Positions 12,601 through 20,239 of a stretch of DNA of 64,000 bases are shown here, piece after piece. The position numbers were made by a program, and so were the translations under genes. Position 1 is the stretch's first letter; the number at the start of each line of letters is the position of its first letter. The notes under the pieces are model-generated. The model was not told the DNA's origin. It did not search any database and saw only the letters and a list, made by a program, of their open reading frames with translations. This stretch comes from DASRJG01 sp032124015 (GTDB taxonomy: Bacteria > Acidobacteriota > Polarisedimenticolia > Polarisedimenticolales > DASRJG01): NCBI GenBank assembly GCA_032124015.1, contig JAQBEH010000020.1, positions 1-64,000 on the forward strand, read 5' to 3'.

Positions 12601-15600
12601 TTCAAAGGGACCTACGAGGGCCGCATCGAGGTCGAGGGAACGCCAAAGCGCGCGAAGATCTCAGGACGGGTCGACGTCGTGCGGGGTTTGTACTCCAAGG
12701 ACTTCGACGTCGGTCTTTTCGCTGGGGCGCAACGCGAGTTCGACGCCGCGGCCGAGTCGCCGTTTCCTCGCAATCTCTTTCTCGACGTCGACGTCGTGGC
12801 GCCGGGTAACGTCTGGCTTCGCAACGACGTGGCCGCCGTCGAGGCGGAGGGGCAGATTCATCTCGGAGGCGAGCTGGCGCGCCCGGAGGTGACCGGACAT
12901 TTCAACCTGGTGCCCGGCGGCGTCGTCACCTATCGGGACGTGAAGTATCGCATCGACTACGGAACGGTGAATTTGACCGATCCGAAGCGCATCAACCCGT
13001 ACCTCGAATTTCGCGGCCGCACTCGCGTTGCGGAGTACGACATCACGCTGCGCATCGCGGGTACGCTCGACAAATTCGATTACGAGCTGGCCTCCACGCC
13101 GCCGCTCGACTCGCAGGACATCATCTCGCTTCTCGTCACAGGAAAGACGCTCGGCACGCTGGGCGATTCGGCCACCGCCGCGGCGCTTCCGACGGACATG
13201 GCCGCCTACTACTTCGCCGGCCTGCTGAGTTCGACGTTCGGAAAACAGATTGAGAGCTCGCTCGGGATCGATCAACTGGCGATCACTCCGCAGTTGCTGA
13301 AGGGGGAGTCCGATCCGACCGCGCGTGTCACGGTCGGCAAACACGTGAGCGACTCCGTGAAGGTCTCGTTCTCCCAGGATATCGGAACCGCTCAGAAGCA
13401 GACCTACTCGGTGTCTTGGGACGCTTCGCGGCGCATCCGCCTGGTCGTCGAGGACGACACGGAGTCCGGAATCGGCGGCGAATTGCAGTACGCCCAGCAG
13501 TTCGGCGGGACACCGATCGGCGGCGGGAAGGGCGGCGCGTTGGGAACGGTCGCATCCGTCGAGGTGATGACGGCCGACGGGGCGCCGCTTTCGGATCTCG
13601 TCAAACGAGCGAAAATCAAGGTCGGCGAACCTTTCGACCGCGGCCGGATGCTCCAGGGGGGCGATCGCATTCGCGCCGCACTCCTGAAGGCAGGCTTCAT
13701 CCAGGCCACCGTCCGCGCCGAGGCGGTGGTCGACGAAGGCCCGCCGCTTACGCGGCGGATCGTCTACCGCGTTGTGCCGGGACCGCCGGTCACGGTCGAG
13801 TTGGTCATGAGCGACGGCAAGGGGAAGCGAAAGGCTCGGAAATCGCTCAAGGCCTTCTGGCGCGAGACGATGTACACGCCGGATTTCTGGGAAGAAGCGG
13901 TCGATGCCCTGCTCGCCGACTATCGAGATCGCGGCTACTACGCCGCCGATGTCACGTGGCAGACGGCGGACAGCCCGTCCGGGCGAACGGTGCGCATTCT
14001 CGTGGATCGCGGAAAACCGGTGCGCCTGCGTTCGGTGCGCTTCGAGGGAGGCACGTCGATCCCGCGGGAGCGCATCGACAAGCAGATGACCTGCCTGAAG
14101 AGCCAGGGGCTGCGCAAGCCTCGCCTCGAACCGTCGGTGCTGGCGGATGACCTCGCCTCGGTCAGGGCTCTTTACCGCGAGGAGGGGTTCACACGCGTGC
14201 GCATCGGACTGCCGCGGATCACGCTGTCCGCGACGGGCGAGAGCGCCGAGGTCGATGTCGCCATCGACGAAGGACCGCGATTCACGGTCGGCACGGTCGG
14301 CTATTCGGGAGGGGACGCCCTGTCGGAAGAGCAGCTGCGCGCATCGACGTCGATCGAGCCCGGAACGACGTTTTCGCCGCGCCGGCTCGCCGAGGTCGAA
14401 CAGACGCTGAGGGAGCGATTCGACGCGCTCGGCTATCCCGACACGAGCGTCGAGTCCCGCGTCGAGCTCGTGGGGGATCGCGCGAACATCCTCTTCGAGA
14501 TCGCTTCAGGCAGCCGCAAGGAGGTTGGCGAGATCGCGATCGAAGGGAACCGCGTCACCAAGGACAAGACGATCGCAAAAGCGCTGACCTTCGGGGTCGG
14601 CCAGGTCGTCTCGAAACAGGCGCTCCTCGAGAGCCAGCAACGACTCTATCGAACCGGGCTCTTTTCCAGCGTCAAACTCTCGTGCGTTCCCGAAGGAGGC
14701 GCTGACGCGAGCGCCCAAGTCGTGACCGTGAAGGTCACGGAGGCGCCGCCATTCGCGCTTGGTCTCGGCGTGGGATACGACTCGACCGACGGCCCGGGGG
14801 CGAGCTTCCTTCTCGGGTACTCGAACCTCGGCGGACGCAACGTGGCGATCGCGCTGCAGGGCCGATTCAACCGCAATGAGACTCGGGGGCTTCTCACGAT
14901 TCGGAGAAGGCGCGTGTTCGGAAACACGATCGACTCACTCGGCTCGTTGCTCTATGAAAGGCAGGTCCAGGACGGGTTCTCCACGCTGCAAACTACGGCC
15001 TCGATCCGGTTGGAACAGCGGCCGAAGCCGCGGTGGATTCGCTACCTCCGGTATAGCATCCAGGAGGCCCGAGTTACCGACATCACCGATGCCGAGGCGG
15101 CGCTCGAGCAGATCTTCAAGGACAAATTGTCGAGCGTGCGGCTCGCCAATGCGAGCCTCGGAATCGTCCGGGATACGCGCGACGACGCCTTTCTCCCGAC
15201 CCGAGGAGGTTATGCCTCGATCGAGGGCACCGTCTTTGCGAGAGCGCTCGGATCCGAGGCGTCTTTGCTCCAGTCGTTCCTGCGCGGATCGTGGACTTAC
15301 TCGGCCAAGCGAGGCGGGCGTTTCGCGACGTTCCTCCGCATCGGCGCCGAGCAACCCTTCGCCGACACCGACATCGTCCCGCTCTCCGAGCGCTACTTCG
15401 CCGGCGGAATCAACACGCTACGCGGTTTCGCCACGGACTCGGTCGGTGGGTTGGTCATCCCTCGTGACCCAAACCAGCCCGATGGCCCGAGTGTCAACAT
15501 CGGAGGCGAAGCGATCTTCTTGTTCAACCAGGAGTGGCACTTCCCCATCTGGAAGAGTTTGCGTGGGGAGCTGTTCCTCGACGTCGGAAACGTCTACCCG

Positions 15601-15765
15601 ACGATCAGCGACTTCGACCTGACCGAGCTGCGCTACGACGCCGGCGTCGGCCTCCGCCTCGAGACGCCGATCGGGCCGATCCGCCTCGAGTACGGGTGGA
15701 AGCTCGATCGGCAACCGGGCGAGAGCCCAGGCGAGTTGATCTTCGCGATCGGAACGCTGTTCTGA
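9625..15765 (+). CDS. TamB (DUF490) - BamA/TamA (Omp85) fusion protein
   Basis: One uninterrupted frame of 2046 codons. A signal-like N-terminus (residues 1-22, cleavage near THA-QT) leads into a long AsmA/TamB-type beta-helical region to about residue 1270. Its C-terminal DUF490 segment includes FRGRTRVAEYDITLRIAGTL, DSQDIISLLVTGKTLG and VGKHVSDSVKVSFSQD. From about 1310 to 1705 there are several POTRA-like repeats (GDRIRAALLKAGF, YREEGFTRVRI, IEGNRVTKDKTIAKAL). From 1706 to the terminal Phe is an Omp85 beta-barrel with the conserved LRGF motif (Arg1933) and a C-terminal beta-signal ending in LF. TamA (outer membrane) and TamB (periplasm-spanning) are normally separate proteins that move outer-membrane proteins and phospholipids; here both are in one chain. 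GTG 9625 overlaps the previous stop; GTG 9640 is an alternative start. Confidence 0.92.
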   Translation: MRGGSVLAAAFACALATGGTHAQTPPDARSTTWLQRRLETGLAEALGGTVRIGRIDVDWTTLSATVGDVAIAIPAGGAPPLTATIGEGRIKLAWSGLSGIAGGQVHITELVARNATFSLSREWIDAFKPKVRKEGGPVAVQIDRLVVEDATAEYLDGHHHVRVQTHSFNFRGDWSTSRQRLIGELRTEATLEAPIFNRPWPASVRSGLRLGGGRLEIFSATAEGAGATAELTGNVVWGVGVSFTAQGRLDADLAALSPFLEGHAGLSGRAEGPVQIVYTGGVPIRVAMQAATTGFRVGPIATETARCDLTIRPGHLDVENIDARAYKGTFAGNVGLDFGTPLELRTDISGKGADLSRLIALAGPVLPLASVADVTFKIVGDPGRLVTWNGGGTFDAVPVSAGTSARIPAGGRGRLTFDSGRVRVQADRLSLAETSLRFDLLSELSAAPAKTHLTVDGTTRDARVTQDAALSILDAFGVERNRFALLPLHGAGTLRAALRTAGRAATIDLGLELAEGSYAGEPFASAILDLGVSPIAVDIRRVELSGGGQFLAGSARFDAKNGALDAIDLTARGVDMARLLASAGVAGSVEGRVEGTLRGSREGGVFAALGHVAAHRVIVGHEIVDTVEAPVRIEGDQVILDGLVARSDGFDASGRVTYAVAKGEVEVEIDAATIDLARNRTVADAGLTAQGTIHALGSMTITKDGPNGRFGLTASDLLLDTGRSGLREIQLGNLTGEATILPIGLEFAVASRPSAWTFEGFLGFAPKLPLSAVLYFENLVVGAGGVFGESIDLTLKGQVHAEGDLTEPRAMAINGVFDETDVRLGLRVVRSLEPFPLRLDGGRFVLGPSRFSGDAAEVELAASGSVEGGDVAGYLRGTLDLAVASSLWSEIRGGGTLTIDATLAGTFERPDLEGRVAVRDGRLRLIGYPQSLESIDADAVLAGQTLTLSSFHALQGGGEISATGSVEFEGVVPKSLRAEFTGANVSAKFPEGFKGTYEGRIEVEGTPKRAKISGRVDVVRGLYSKDFDVGLFAGAQREFDAAAESPFPRNLFLDVDVVAPGNVWLRNDVAAVEAEGQIHLGGELARPEVTGHFNLVPGGVVTYRDVKYRIDYGTVNLTDPKRINPYLEFRGRTRVAEYDITLRIAGTLDKFDYELASTPPLDSQDIISLLVTGKTLGTLGDSATAAALPTDMAAYYFAGLLSSTFGKQIESSLGIDQLAITPQLLKGESDPTARVTVGKHVSDSVKVSFSQDIGTAQKQTYSVSWDASRRIRLVVEDDTESGIGGELQYAQQFGGTPIGGGKGGALGTVASVEVMTADGAPLSDLVKRAKIKVGEPFDRGRMLQGGDRIRAALLKAGFIQATVRAEAVVDEGPPLTRRIVYRVVPGPPVTVELVMSDGKGKRKARKSLKAFWRETMYTPDFWEEAVDALLADYRDRGYYAADVTWQTADSPSGRTVRILVDRGKPVRLRSVRFEGGTSIPRERIDKQMTCLKSQGLRKPRLEPSVLADDLASVRALYREEGFTRVRIGLPRITLSATGESAEVDVAIDEGPRFTVGTVGYSGGDALSEEQLRASTSIEPGTTFSPRRLAEVEQTLRERFDALGYPDTSVESRVELVGDRANILFEIASGSRKEVGEIAIEGNRVTKDKTIAKALTFGVGQVVSKQALLESQQRLYRTGLFSSVKLSCVPEGGADASAQVVTVKVTEAPPFALGLGVGYDSTDGPGASFLLGYSNLGGRNVAIALQGRFNRNETRGLLTIRRRRVFGNTIDSLGSLLYERQVQDGFSTLQTTASIRLEQRPKPRWIRYLRYSIQEARVTDITDAEAALEQIFKDKLSSVRLANASLGIVRDTRDDAFLPTRGGYASIEGTVFARALGSEASLLQSFLRGSWTYSAKRGGRFATFLRIGAEQPFADTDIVPLSERYFAGGINTLRGFATDSVGGLVIPRDPNQPDGPSVNIGGEAIFLFNQEWHFPIWKSLRGELFLDVGNVYPTISDFDLTELRYDAGVGLRLETPIGPIRLEYGWKLDRQPGESPGELIFAIGTLF

Positions 15766-15781
15766 TCGGTGATTCCGGGAG

Positions 15782-15835
15782 AAAAAACAGCCGCCGCCGG
15801 CAGAAGCGGGGGAATGGGGGGGGGTGCCGGCGGCG
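15782..15835 (-). terminator. Rho-independent terminator for the sigma-region-4 gene
   Basis: An 11-bp perfect stem pairs 15792-15802 with 15825-15835 around a 22-base G-rich loop. Read on the minus strand the stem is followed by a run of six T (plus-strand A-run at 15782-15787). It lies 23 bases downstream of the minus-strand stop at 15858. Read on the plus strand there is no T-run, so it serves the minus-strand gene. Confidence 0.8.
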
Positions 15836-15857
15836 ACCGTTGGGTGGGGCGTGATCG

Positions 15858-16217
15858 TCAGGCCAAGGAGAAGCGGAGGTTGCCGCGCTGGGGGCCGAGG
15901 CAAACCCGGAGTTTCTGCTTCGCTTCGCGTTCGAGTTGTCGGACTCGCTCCCGGCTGAGGTTCATTCTCTTTCCGATCTCCTCGAGCGTTTGCTCCTGAC
16001 CGCCGAGAAGGCCGAAACGGTTCCTAATGATGTGGAGCTCGCGCTCGTCCAGGCGTCCGAGAGCCCGCTGGACGATCGCTCCGACCTCGCGGTTGTAGAT
16101 CTTTTCTTCTTGATTTTCCGACTGGGTGTCGGCGAGGAGGGTCGAAAACCGGCATTCTTCGTCCGAATCCACGTAGTCATCTATCGAGAGCTCTTTTTGT
16201 AGCAGCGGGAAGATCAT
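15858..16217 (-). CDS. Stand-alone sigma-70 region 3.2/region 4 protein
   Basis: A 119-residue protein matching only the last part of a sigma-70 factor. Residues 10-45 resemble the region 3.2 linker (DDYVDSDEE, LLADTQSENQEEKI). Residues 50-105 are region 4 with an HTH, TLEEIGKRMNLSRERVRQLE, which in full sigma factors contacts the -35 element. Regions 1, 2 and 3.0-3.1 are absent. ATG at 16217 has AGGAG six bases upstream (minus strand), and an intrinsic terminator follows, so it looks like a designed small gene. An in-frame extension to 16445 has no sigma similarity, and mutL leaves no room for region 2. It could be half of a split sigma factor, an RNA polymerase modulator, or a surviving fragment of an RpoH/RpoD-like gene. 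Confidence 0.82.
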   Translation of the reverse strand: MIFPLLQKELSIDDYVDSDEECRFSTLLADTQSENQEEKIYNREVGAIVQRALGRLDERELHIIRNRFGLLGGQEQTLEEIGKRMNLSRERVRQLEREAKQKLRVCLGPQRGNLRFSLA

Positions 16218-16506
16218 CACGTTCTCCTGAGGTGCCCCTCGGCAGGGATGTAAAGCAACAGGCGTGCCGAGTCTTAATCCGCCGCCGCTCGCCTGCGGGG
16301 CACGACCCGCGGGACCAAATGTGCCCGCAAACAGGGAGTTACCAGGCCTGCCGTGGGCAGGCGAAAGTCGATTCATTTCATGGTGATTCAGCTCAGGCCC
16401 AGGCGTGTCGCGCCGCGCTGGCGCTCGTCGCCCGCGCCCATGCAAGAATGGCGCGCTTCGGGCGGCTGCGGATTTGGACGCGGCGCTACGGCGGAGCGGA
16501 GGCTGC
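16218..16506. other. Divergent intergenic region between sigma fragment and mutL
   Basis: 289 bases between the divergent starts at 16217 and 16507. It must hold promoters for both genes, but I found no -35/-10 pair with acceptable spacing in either direction. It holds no tRNA and no convincing small gene. Confidence 0.5.
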
Positions 16507-18255
16507 GTGGGTCGGATCCGCGTCCTGGATGATCACCTCGTCAATCGCATCGCCGCCGGCGAAGTCGTCGAACGGCCCGCCGCGGTCGTCAAGGAACTCG
16601 TCGAGAACAGCTTGGACGCCGGGGCCGGTTCGATCGAAGTCCGCGTCGAAGACGGAGGCCGGAGGAGGATCATCGTTGCCGACGACGGAGAGGGGATGGA
16701 GCGCGACGACGCGCTTCTCGCCCTGGAACGGCACGCCACGAGCAAACTCCGCAGCTTCGAGGACCTCGCGGCCATCGCCACCTTGGGATTTCGCGGGGAA
16801 GCGCTCCCGAGCATCGCCGCGGTTTCCCGTTTTCTCATTCGCACCGCGGCACGCGATGGGTTCGGCACCGAGATCGAAGTGCGGGCCGGAAGGATCAGTG
16901 GCGTACGCGAAGTGGAACGGGGGCGAGGCACGACGACGGAAGTGGGCGGGATCTTTTTCAACGTGCCCGCGCGGCGAAAGTTCCTGCGAGCGGCTCCGAC
17001 GGAGCTCGCTCACATCGTCCGTACGGTCGCCCACTACGCGCTGGCGCACCCGTCGGTGCGGTTCGTCCTCGAACACGAGGGGAGACGTCTGATCGAAGCA
17101 GCGAAGGCGGCCGACCGGGCCGAGCGCATCGCCCAGGTCCACGGGCGCGAGCTCGCGGCCAAGCTGGTGCCGTTCGACGCGGAAAGCTCCGGGATTCGAG
17201 CGAGCGGATTCGCGGGCCGGCCGGTCGACGCGCTGGCCCGCCGCGACGTCCAGCACGTCTTCGTGAACGGCCGCCTCGTGCAGGACCGGGTTTTGGCGCA
17301 CGCGATCGCCGCGGCGTACGGCAACACGCTGGCCCGTGGCCTCTACCCCGCGATGCTCCTTTTCGTCGACCTCGACCCCTCCCGGGTCGACGTCAACGTG
17401 CATCCCCAAAAAACCGAGGTGCGTTTCGACCGATCCTCCGACGTGCATGACGCGGTGCGAGCCGCCGTCGCCGCAGCACTTTCGCACGAAACCGCAGTGC
17501 CGCACCTTCAAGACCTGAGACCCGGGACGGGCGCGCCCGCACCTTCCGCTTCTTTCGCAGCGGCGCTGATCCGTAGTGAGGCCGTGGCCGAGTTCCCGGC
17601 GCGAGCCTACGGGCCGCAGGGTGGTGCGTCGGCACCGAGCCTGCTCGACGAGGGGAGCGCCGCGGTCGATCCCGGCCGCCGGGCGGTGCCGTTGGCGCAG
17701 TACAAAGATTCCTACATCGTCGCGCAGGATCGGGAGGGGCTATTGATCGTCGATCAGCACGTCGCTCACGAACGCGTCCTGTTCGAGCGCTACCTAGGAG
17801 AAACGGAGCGCGGCGACGTTCACGTGCAGCGCCTCCTTTTCCCGAAAACGATCGAGTTGTCGGCCGATGAGGCGGTGGTTTTCGCAGCTGAGGCGGGGGA
17901 GTTCGCGCGCCTCGGTTTTCTGCTGGAACCGTTCGGCGGGAACGCAGTGAAACTGGACGGCGTTCCGGCATTCGCCAAGGACGTGGCTCCCGATCGCCTG
18001 CTGCGCGAGCTCCTCGGGGAAGCCGCGAGAACGCGTAGCGCGGCGACCGGTGCCGAGGAGTTGCGCCGGCGGCTGGTGACGAGCGCTTCCTGTCAAGCGG
18101 CGATCAAGGTCAACTACCCCCTGGCCCGCGAGGGGATGCAGCGCCTTTTGGATGACCTCTTTCAGACCGAAAATCCGACGACCTGTCCTCACGGGCGGCC
18201 GATCATCTTCAGGCTCACACTGGACGAGATCGAAAGAGCCTTCAGGCGACGCTGA
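16507..18255 (+). CDS. mutL: DNA mismatch repair protein MutL
   Basis: MutL couples mismatch recognition by MutS to strand incision. The GHKL ATPase is at the N-terminus: RIAAGEVVERPAAVVKELVE with Glu30 and Asn34 of motif I, DDGEGM, and GFRGEALPSI. The C-terminal domain has the metal-binding endonuclease motif DQHVAHERVLFE (Asp416 onward; consensus DQHAxxExxxxE with Val for Ala), plus SCQAAIK and CPHGRP. This is therefore the nicking type of MutL found in bacteria without MutH. GTG at 16507 gives VGRIRVLDDHLVNRIAAG, the family N-terminus, and 582 residues. mutS is not in the window. Confidence 0.95.
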   Translation: MGRIRVLDDHLVNRIAAGEVVERPAAVVKELVENSLDAGAGSIEVRVEDGGRRRIIVADDGEGMERDDALLALERHATSKLRSFEDLAAIATLGFRGEALPSIAAVSRFLIRTAARDGFGTEIEVRAGRISGVREVERGRGTTTEVGGIFFNVPARRKFLRAAPTELAHIVRTVAHYALAHPSVRFVLEHEGRRLIEAAKAADRAERIAQVHGRELAAKLVPFDAESSGIRASGFAGRPVDALARRDVQHVFVNGRLVQDRVLAHAIAAAYGNTLARGLYPAMLLFVDLDPSRVDVNVHPQKTEVRFDRSSDVHDAVRAAVAAALSHETAVPHLQDLRPGTGAPAPSASFAAALIRSEAVAEFPARAYGPQGGASAPSLLDEGSAAVDPGRRAVPLAQYKDSYIVAQDREGLLIVDQHVAHERVLFERYLGETERGDVHVQRLLFPKTIELSADEAVVFAAEAGEFARLGFLLEPFGGNAVKLDGVPAFAKDVAPDRLLRELLGEAARTRSAATGAEELRRRLVTSASCQAAIKVNYPLAREGMQRLLDDLFQTENPTTCPHGRPIIFRLTLDEIERAFRRR

Positions 18256-18267
18256 TCGCCCCCCTTG

Positions 18268-18296
18268 TTGACGGTGCGGGAAATACCTCGTATATA
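18268..18296 (+). promoter_or_regulatory. Sigma-70 type promoter for the lytic transglycosylase gene
   Basis: TTGACG at 18268-18273, a 17-base spacer and TATATA at 18291-18296, ending 8 bases before the ATG at 18305. Five of six consensus bases are present in each hexamer. The short distance to the ATG implies a very short or absent 5' leader. Confidence 0.65.
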
Positions 18297-18304
18297 ACGA
18301 AGCC

Positions 18305-19006
18305 ATGCGACCCCTTATCCCGGTGGTGTTGGCCGCCCTACTCGGCGGCACCTTGGTGAACGCCACGGATCTCGTCGTCTTCGAGGACGGACGAGGCCTC
18401 AGGGTCAGCGGATTTCAACTCGCCGACGGACTCGCGCGGCTCACTCTGGAAGATGGCGGTGAACTCGGGGTACCGATGGGTTCGATCATCGCGATCGAGC
18501 GTGCCATCGACGCGGAGGATCCCACGCCTGAAGAGGACCCGAACCGAGCGGTCGAGGCCGCCGCGATCGTCAACGATCTTCGCGCAAACGAGAAGTGGCG
18601 CCGGGCCGCCGGACGTTACGCCGACGCGATCGCCGCGGCGGCGGACCGCAATGCGCTCGATCGGGCGTTGCTGGCCGCGGTCGCCAAGGTCGAGTCCAAT
18701 TTCAAGCCCTACGCCGTCTCACCGCGTGGCGCCGCGGGCATCCTCCAGTTGATGCCGGCAACGGCGAAGCGGTTCGGCGTGAGAAACGTGTTCGACGCGG
18801 AGCAGAACATCGACGGTGGGGCGCGCTATCTGCGGTGGCTCTTGGATCACTTCAACGGACGCGTCGATCTCGCCCTCGCGGGGTACAACGCCGGCGAGGG
18901 AGCGGTGGATCGCCATCACGGCGTTCCTCCCTTCGCCGAAACCGAATGGTACGTGATCAAAGTCCTCGACCACGTTGGGCAGACGAAGCCGTCGGCTCAG
19001 CGCTGA
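18305..19006 (+). CDS. Soluble-lytic-transglycosylase (SLT) domain protein
   Basis: Probable periplasmic murein lytic transglycosylase that cleaves peptidoglycan between MurNAc and GlcNAc to form 1,6-anhydroMurNAc. A hydrophobic N-terminus (residues 1-20, PLIPVVLAALLGGTLVNA) looks like a signal peptide. The SLT domain occupies about residues 115-225: catalytic Glu130 in AKVESNFKP, then SPRGAAGILQLMPATAKRFG, NIDGGARYLRWLL and LALAGYNAGEGAV. At 233 residues it is a short enzyme with no LysM or SPOR domain visible. The first 100 residues include a short segment of unknown role. Its end overlaps the convergent gene at 18997 by 10 bases. Confidence 0.9.
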   Translation: MRPLIPVVLAALLGGTLVNATDLVVFEDGRGLRVSGFQLADGLARLTLEDGGELGVPMGSIIAIERAIDAEDPTPEEDPNRAVEAAAIVNDLRANEKWRRAAGRYADAIAAAADRNALDRALLAAVAKVESNFKPYAVSPRGAAGILQLMPATAKRFGVRNVFDAEQNIDGGARYLRWLLDHFNGRVDLALAGYNAGEGAVDRHHGVPPFAETEWYVIKVLDHVGQTKPSAQR

Positions 19007-20199
19007 CGCCTCCCGAAGACGCTTCGAAGAAAAGGCAGGATCGGATCGGCGGTGATTGCCGGAGCCGGGCCGTACCCGTCCAAACGCCAGCCGGATTCTC
19101 CTTCCGGATGAAGTGACGCGGTCATGGCCGCGATCGGCGCTTCTTTCGGCTCGTCCGTCGAACGCGCCAGGCGAGCCCAGCTCTGCCTCACGAACGCGGA
19201 CGACGAAACAGCGCTCCAACTCGCGTCGAACGCGCCGGGAGCAGAGGGGTCGCCGCTGAGAAGCGAACCCTCGCGCCGGGCGTCGATCGCGGATTCGAGC
19301 CGCGCGCGCGAGGACGTCACGAGCAGGATCGGACCATCGATGGCAAGAGCGATCCCGGACCCACCGGCGCTCGGAACGAACGATCCCGTGGAGACACCAC
19401 GATAGCGAACGACCTCGGCATGCTCGGTCAAGGCGCCCAGGCCAAAGAGCATGTCGAGGAGACCGGAAAGCCGGTCGGAGCGACGGAGCTCCAAGGCGAG
19501 GATCGCTTCGGCCTGGGTGTCGTCCCCGCCGTCGTAGAGTGCAAAAACCGCGGGTCCGGCCAGGTCCTCGGCGATCTCGGCGCGCACGGGGTGCCCAAGA
19601 AGCCTCTCCGCGAAATTCGCGCGATCACGCCAGGACGCCAAGACGGCGCCACCGAGTGTCGGATCCGCCAGACGCCTGGGCATCAGTCGAATCCTGACCA
19701 GGCAGGAGGGTGTGCCGGGAACGGCCTGAAGGGCCAACGTCGCAGCAGGAATCACGTGAGTTCTGTCCAAAATGTCGAGCACCGGGGCGGGCCCGTCGAA
19801 GCTCCAGGATTCCCTCAAGCCGACCGTCGAGGTGGTCCCGGCAGCGGTTCTGGTGTCGATCGTTCCCCGCGCGGTCGCCGGAAACAACTCGGACCCGCCG
19901 GGAAAGCCCATGGCCGCCAGACGCGGTTCGAGGACTGCGCGTAGGTCGACCTCAACGTGAAGGATCCCCTCCGCGTCGACCTGGCCCGAGCGAAGTGCCT
20001 TGGAGTTCAGCAGGGCCCGATAGAGAGGGATGCCTTGAAGGAGGGTGAGGGCCGCCTCGTCGGTCGGCCGGTCCGGGTTCGGCGGGCCGGTTTCGGGGCC
20101 GTTCGAGCCCCGGCCCGCGCAGCGCCAGAGGGTGAAAGAGGCCACGAGGAGGGCGCTCGCGAGGAACGCCACCGCCACGACGAGGGCACTCCGTTTCAA
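18997..20199 (-). CDS. Membrane-anchored protein of unknown function
   Basis: I do not recognise this protein with confidence. A single hydrophobic segment near residues 5-25 (SALVVAVAFLASALLVASF) is followed by a Pro/Asp-rich linker and a globular region of about 360 residues, presumably periplasmic. The tone of the sequence (LLVTSSRARLESAIDARR, SGLLDMLFGLGAL) is loosely like DUF3352-type proteins, but that is a weak impression. There is no lipobox, catalytic motif or cysteine cluster. The TTG start at 20199 is chosen because it sits just before the anchor and has AAAGGAAAG upstream; longer frames would run into the divergent gene at 20240. Starts 41 bases from that gene, so they share a control region. 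Confidence 0.6.
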   Translation of the reverse strand: MKRSALVVAVAFLASALLVASFTLWRCAGRGSNGPETGPPNPDRPTDEAALTLLQGIPLYRALLNSKALRSGQVDAEGILHVEVDLRAVLEPRLAAMGFPGGSELFPATARGTIDTRTAAGTTSTVGLRESWSFDGPAPVLDILDRTHVIPAATLALQAVPGTPSCLVRIRLMPRRLADPTLGGAVLASWRDRANFAERLLGHPVRAEIAEDLAGPAVFALYDGGDDTQAEAILALELRRSDRLSGLLDMLFGLGALTEHAEVVRYRGVSTGSFVPSAGGSGIALAIDGPILLVTSSRARLESAIDARREGSLLSGDPSAPGAFDASWSAVSSSAFVRQSWARLARSTDEPKEAPIAAMTASLHPEGESGWRLDGYGPAPAITADPILPFLRSVFGRRQR

Positions 20200-20239
20200 T
20201 CCACTTTCCTTTCCGGCACCGATCCCTATATTGTCCGCG

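Noticed and set aside
16218..16445. N-terminal extension of the sigma-region-4 frame
   Set aside because: The 76 extra residues have no similarity to sigma regions 1-3, while the ATG at 16217 has a good RBS.
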